Shown here: in pieces, positions 6,369 through 9,065 of the stretch
How positions within the stretch are numbered: position 1 is the first letter of the stretch
How the letters are laid out: each line of letters opens with the position of its first letter
NCBI GenBank assembly: GCA_964371865.1
Contig: CAYJOR010000086.1
Location: forward strand, 1 to 9,065
DNA: 9,065 nucleotides
DNA from: CAYJAZ01 sp964371865
Lineage (GTDB): Bacteria; Desulfobacterota; Desulfovibrionia; Desulfovibrionales; Desulfovibrionaceae
Direction of reading: 5' to 3'
The notes under the pieces: generated by a model
What the model was told of the DNA's origin: nothing
The model's input: the letters and a program-made list of their open reading frames with translations, nothing else
Databases searched by the model: none
Made by a program: the position numbers and the translations under genes

Positions 6369-6860
6369 ATGTCAGAAAATTTAGATAAAAACGTATTAGA
6401 GGTTATTGCTGTTTTAAATATGGCAAGACGTATGGAACTAACAGCTATTCACCAGTATATGATTAATCACTACGATATTGATGACTTAGATTATGGAAAG
6501 TTAGCGCACAAAATAAAAAAAATATCAATAGATGAAATGCGGCACGCAGAAGAGTTTGCAGAACGAATAAAAGAACTTGGTGGCACTCCGGAATCTCAGT
6601 TAGATGCTCCTATACAAAAAAAGCAAGACATTAATGAAATCTTTATCTATAACAAAAAATTAGAAGAAGAAACGATTGCTAAGTATAATGAATTTATACA
6701 TATCTGTTCAAAATGTAATGATAATATATCGAAAAATATCTTTCAAAAAATACTTGTTGAAGAACAAGAACATTTCAATAATTTTGATAATATATCGACT
6801 CACCTTACAAATTTAGGCAATGAATATCTTTCACGTATGACCTCAACTCCTGAAGCATAA
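6369..6860 (+). CDS. bfr: Bacterioferritin (di-iron, haem-binding)
   Basis: Iron-storage and detoxification protein that oxidises Fe2+ at a di-iron site and stores the mineral in a 24-subunit cytoplasmic shell. The 163-aa four-helix bundle keeps the complete ferroxidase centre: E23, E56 and H59 in DEMRH (55-59), E99, E132 and H135 in EEQEH (131-135). M57 sits where bacterioferritins bind the haem between subunits. These numbers coincide with those known for the Desulfovibrio desulfuricans protein, whose cofactor is iron-coproporphyrin III; that this protein uses the same cofactor is inference. AGGAG (6358-6362) lies 6 nt before the ATG. The gene is monocistronic: it has its own promoter, a strong leader palindrome that suggests metal or peroxide control, and a strong terminator. 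Two cysteines (113 and 116, CSKC) form a CxxC pair, not a standard bacterioferritin feature. Confidence 0.92.
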   Translation: MSENLDKNVLEVIAVLNMARRMELTAIHQYMINHYDIDDLDYGKLAHKIKKISIDEMRHAEEFAERIKELGGTPESQLDAPIQKKQDINEIFIYNKKLEEETIAKYNEFIHICSKCNDNISKNIFQKILVEEQEHFNNFDNISTHLTNLGNEYLSRMTSTPEA

Positions 6861-6882
6861 ATAAAAGTTAGCTACAAAGCAT

Positions 6883-6922
6883 AAAGCGACCAAAAGAAAT
6901 AAATCTTGTGGTCGCTTTTTTT
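6883..6922 (+). terminator. Strong Rho-independent terminator of bfr
   Basis: AAAGCGACCA (6883-6892) pairs perfectly with TGGTCGCTTT (6909-6918). After one mismatch the stem continues with four more pairs to a 6-nt loop AATAAA (6898-6903). A run of seven T (6916-6922) follows. It lies 23 bp after the bfr stop and 10 bp before the MITE. Confidence 0.95.
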
Positions 6923-6932
6923 ATATATTTAA

Positions 6933-7157
6933 CTAGGGTGTGTTTCTAAATTAAGAGATTTTGTATTTTTGACAAGGAAAAGTGAATTTTTATGAAAGGA
7001 GTTTATCAAAACATAAATGACTTGAATAAAAATTTACTTTGACGAAGCTATTTGTTGATAAGTCTGATAGCGAAATATCGTTTTTTTATCAAAGTAATTC
7101 AGCTAACTTCATCTAACTATCAAAAATCAAAAGAATTAATTTAGAAACATACCCTAG
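6933..7157. mobile_element. MITE-like non-coding element with CTAG-flanked inverted ends
   Basis: The left end GGGTGTGTTTCTAAATTAA (6937-6954 and following) and the reversed right end GGGTATGTTTCTAAATTAA (to 7153) differ at one base. Looser similarity continues inward for about another 18 bp (a TTTTG..ATTTTTGA block). CTAG borders both ends (6933-6936, 7154-7157), which may be a 4-bp target duplication of the kind known for IS5-family elements. The element is about 217 bp without the CTAGs. Inside are a second inverted repeat TTACTTTGA/TCAAAGTAA (7034-7042, 7089-7097) and GCTAT/ATAGC (7047-7051, 7067-7071), so one strand could fold into a long hairpin. There is no transposase; the only reading frame with a ribosome-site-like context is 16 codons (6992-7042). 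A promoter-like TTGACA-16-TATGAA (6969-6996) points right. Calling it a MITE is inference from its structure. Confidence 0.75.
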
Positions 7158-7166
7158 AGTTTTATT

Positions 7167-7676
7167 CTAAAATTTTTCGTAGTGTACTTTAGCAGGATTA
7201 TATCTATTTACTTTACCATTTGCTTGATCGGGAGTACCAACAACGATACAAGCAAAAGGAATAATATGTTCAGGAAGATTAAAGGCTTTTGAATAGTTTG
7301 CAATTCTATCTTCGATAGGATAAATACCTGTCCAAACTGTACCTAAACCCATTTCAAGAGCTGCAAGCATTATATTTTGCACAGCTGCCGAACAGTCTTG
7401 AGGCCAAAATCCTGCAAATTTTTCTTCTTTTAGATTGCCACATATAAGAATTGATAAAGGAGCATTTTTTGCCATACCAGCATATGGATTAAAATCACTT
7501 ACAGTTTTCTTTCCCTCTTCGCTCTCAATAATAATAAATTCCCAAGGCTGCGCATTGCCGGCACTAGGAGCGAGCATAGCGGCATGTAAAAGAGTTTCAA
7601 CTTGTTCTTTTGTAACCGGTGTTGATTTGTATTTTCTTATACTTCTACGTTTTTCAATCGCTTCTAAAATATTCAT
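7167..7676 (-). CDS. Nitroreductase-family FMN flavoprotein
   Basis: Cytoplasmic NAD(P)H-dependent flavin oxidoreductase of the nitroreductase superfamily; the physiological substrate is unknown. At 169 aa it belongs to the short subgroup. RRSIRKY (10-16) binds the FMN phosphate, and APSAGNAQPWEF (36-47) is the second flavin-binding segment. DCSAAVQNIMLAA (94-106) is the dimer-interface helix with the flavin-contacting Ala/Gln. GLGTVWTGIYP (110-120) lies over the isoalloxazine ring, and the C-terminal VHYEKF resembles the family's usual ending. AAGGAGT (complement of 7682-7688) gives a 6-nt spacing to the ATG. It is the second gene after the glycosyltransferase, 30 bp downstream, probably co-transcribed. 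Its stop codon lies only 9 bp from the MITE edge, so the coding sequence is intact. No terminator of its own is visible; the MITE may supply structure there. Confidence 0.9.
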   Translation of the reverse strand: MNILEAIEKRRSIRKYKSTPVTKEQVETLLHAAMLAPSAGNAQPWEFIIIESEEGKKTVSDFNPYAGMAKNAPLSILICGNLKEEKFAGFWPQDCSAAVQNIMLAALEMGLGTVWTGIYPIEDRIANYSKAFNLPEHIIPFACIVVGTPDQANGKVNRYNPAKVHYEKF

Positions 7677-7706
7677 ATATTACTCCTTATTTGTTCTTTT
7701 TGTATG

Positions 7707-8720
7707 TTATTTTTTTATTCCGTCAGAAGCTGCTTTTATCACATTATAAAAGCGAGATTTTTTCCCTTTAAACCATCTTACAGATAAAGGAACAATTAAA
7801 GTTATCAGTGCTAAAAAATAAGTTTTTGGATTTAATCGTTTTATCAAATAAAATCTATTTCTGATATTATAATAATCTGAACGTTGTGGAAGTTCTCTAT
7901 CCTCTAAAGGAAGTTGGTTAAATGAGCGTACAGGAGCTGCTTTTCCTGGAGTTTGACCAATATGTGTGACAAGTGCTCCGGGTGCCCAATTGAGGCGGAA
8001 TCCTGCCTTAGTAGCTCTTAGAGAGAAATCTACATCTTCAAAGAAGAGAAAGTATTTTTCATTAAAAAAGCCTATCTTTTCAAAGACTTCTTTTCTAACA
8101 AGCATTGAAGCACCATAGATGAAGTTGATATTTTTTATTGTTTGTTCACGTTCAGGAAGAGAAAATCTAAGGATATTTTCTTCATAGAGTCTTACTTTTC
8201 CTGTGAAAGTATTGAATGTACCACCGCCTGCACACTGAATATTATCGAAATCTTCACGCAGTATGGTTGAGCCAATCACATGATAATTTAGAACTTCTTT
8301 TTTTATTTCTTCGCTTGAATGACGTATTAATGCAGCAAGCGCAAAGTTTTCCGGTAAAGTATCGTTGTGCAAAATCCAAAAAGCTTGACATGCTTTATCA
8401 TAAAAAAGTAAGCGCAAAGCTTGGTTTACAGCATTTGGATAACCATCATTCTCTGATTTTCTAATAAGAACCAAGGGGCATGAAGTCATATCTTGCGAAT
8501 AGACTTCAACAGGTTCATCAAGATCAAATTTATTTGCAAGAGCTTTCCAAGCGCGCAAAAGATTATCGACCACAGCATTTTCTGATCCATTATCAACCAC
8601 AACAATTCTACGCGGTTTATCACTTTGCATATGCACTCTTTCAAGGCATGCAATTGTTTTTTTGTAGTCGTTGTAAGTTGTGATAATAACAGCAACTTTA
8701 TCTTTATCTAGTGTATCCAT
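7707..8720 (-). CDS. Family 2 glycosyltransferase (rhamnosyltransferase-like)
   Basis: Predicted inverting GT-A transferase that adds a sugar to a surface glycan such as LPS O-antigen; donor and acceptor are unknown. It is 337 aa. VIITTYN (11-17) and VVDNGS (41-46) bind the nucleotide. ENDGYPNAVNQAL (90-102) is the conserved Gly/Asn segment (usually xNxGxAxGxNxG). HND (118-120) occupies the DxD-like metal position. GASMLVRKEVF (203-213) and the catalytic-base motif EDVDFSLRATKAG (228-240) follow. YYNIRNRFYLIKR (283-295) is the tail motif common in WbbL-type enzymes, and residues about 301-315 are hydrophobic, perhaps membrane-associating. The ATG has a weak ribosome site (TGGAA, 7 nt away). 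It is the first gene of a leftward pair with the nitroreductase; the two functions have no obvious link. Confidence 0.87.
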   Translation of the reverse strand: MDTLDKDKVAVIITTYNDYKKTIACLERVHMQSDKPRRIVVVDNGSENAVVDNLLRAWKALANKFDLDEPVEVYSQDMTSCPLVLIRKSENDGYPNAVNQALRLLFYDKACQAFWILHNDTLPENFALAALIRHSSEEIKKEVLNYHVIGSTILREDFDNIQCAGGGTFNTFTGKVRLYEENILRFSLPEREQTIKNINFIYGASMLVRKEVFEKIGFFNEKYFLFFEDVDFSLRATKAGFRLNWAPGALVTHIGQTPGKAAPVRSFNQLPLEDRELPQRSDYYNIRNRFYLIKRLNPKTYFLALITLIVPLSVRWFKGKKSRFYNVIKAASDGIKK

Positions 8721-8755
8721 ATTTATTCCAGGCTATAGAGCTTTTTTATAGAAAT

Positions 8756-8779
8756 ATCATAACAGTCAAAAATCGTCAA
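8756..8779 (-). promoter_or_regulatory. Putative promoter of the glycosyltransferase operon
   Basis: Read leftward, TG-T-TATGAT (complement of 8756-8764) is an extended -10 element with five of six consensus bases. TTGACG (complement of 8774-8779) lies upstream but too close (12 bp) to be its -35. The start would be near 8749, about 29 nt before the ATG. Confidence 0.4.
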
Positions 8780-8822
8780 ACAACAGAAGTAAGGAAAAAA
8801 ATATAAGAAGTATGCTTAAAAC

Positions 8823-8849
8823 AAAAAAAGCAAGCTGTTCTAGCTTGCT
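8823..8849 (-). terminator. Rho-independent terminator of the tRNA-Gly genes
   Basis: Read leftward, AGCAAGCT and AGCTTGCT (complements of 8842-8849 and 8829-8836) form a perfect 8-bp stem with a 5-nt loop, followed by seven T (complement of 8823-8829). It lies about 33 nt after the tRNA 3' end. Confidence 0.9.
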
Positions 8850-8881
8850 GAAAGTTTTGAAAATTATTGACTCTATTTGAA

Positions 8882-8957
<76 letters not shown>

Positions 8958-8963
8958 TCAATC

Positions 8964-8987
8964 AAAAAAGCAAGCTGTTATGCCTGC
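8964..8987 (-). terminator. Terminator-like hairpin between the two tRNA-Gly copies
   Basis: Read leftward, GCAGGC (complement of 8982-8987) pairs with GCTTGC (complement of 8970-8975) through six pairs including one G-U, with a 6-nt loop. Six T (complement of 8964-8969) follow. The 3' half and T-run repeat those of the terminator at 8823-8849. It ends only 6 nt before the mature 5' end of the downstream tRNA. Confidence 0.6.
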
Positions 8988-9011
8988 AATATGTCGATAA
9001 TATTTTTTGTA

Positions 9012-9065
<54 letters not shown>

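Noticed and set aside
6992..7042. 16-codon reading frame inside the MITE, preceded by no clear gene context
   Set aside because: Too short, no recognisable protein, and its GGAG lies inside rather than before the frame. Not a transposase remnant I can identify.
7435..7749. 104-codon rightward open frame opposite the nitroreductase
   Set aside because: It lies antisense to a well-supported flavoprotein gene, and the translation shows no family features.
7167..8720. Possible novel biosynthetic or defence pair (glycosyltransferase plus nitroreductase)
   Set aside because: Both are common families with canonical motifs; co-transcription alone does not support a joint system.

Overview
This is an AT-rich bacterial window. 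The gene set and family signatures best fit a low-GC deltaproteobacterium of the Desulfovibrionaceae (Lawsonia/Desulfovibrio-like). The strongest hint is a bacterioferritin whose di-iron ligands and haem-ligand Met fall at the same residue numbers as in the Desulfovibrio bacterioferritin (E23, E56, H59, E99, E132, H135, M57). This assignment is inferred from recall of protein families, not from a search.

Layout. Positions 1-6860 hold six rightward genes: an ATP-type 6-phosphofructokinase (247-1557), phosphoglucosamine mutase glmM (1688-3034), an HU-family nucleoid protein (3212-3487), dihydrodipicolinate synthase dapA (3605-4483), an exported M48 metalloprotease with a TPR tail of the BepA/YfgC type (4794-6209), and a bacterioferritin (6369-6860). 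They are separated by gaps of about 115-310 bp. Every one has its own plausible sigma70-type promoter (spacers 16-17 bp), so they look like separately transcribed genes rather than one operon. Strong intrinsic terminators follow dapA and bfr.

From 6933 to 7157 lies a non-coding element with near-perfect inverted ends bounded by CTAG on both sides. It looks like a MITE, probably mobilised by an IS5-like transposase. It sits exactly between the bfr terminator and the 3' end of the convergent genes.

From 7167 to 8720 two leftward genes form a probable operon: a GT2 glycosyltransferase followed 30 bp later by a small FMN nitroreductase. To their right are two tandem leftward tRNA-Gly(GCC) genes (8883-8957 complete; 9013-9065 cut by the window edge). 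Each is followed by its own terminator-like hairpin.

Functionally the window is mostly housekeeping: glycolysis (PFK), cell-wall precursors (GlmM makes GlcN-1-P for UDP-GlcNAc; DapA feeds diaminopimelate and lysine), envelope quality control (BepA-like), iron storage/oxidative defence (Bfr) and surface glycan assembly (GT2). No defence system, CRISPR array or prophage is visible. The more interesting signals are non-coding: the MITE, a nested palindrome at the bfr transcription start, a double inverted repeat overlapping the glmM promoter, and the tRNA-Gly tandem with a hairpin between the copies.
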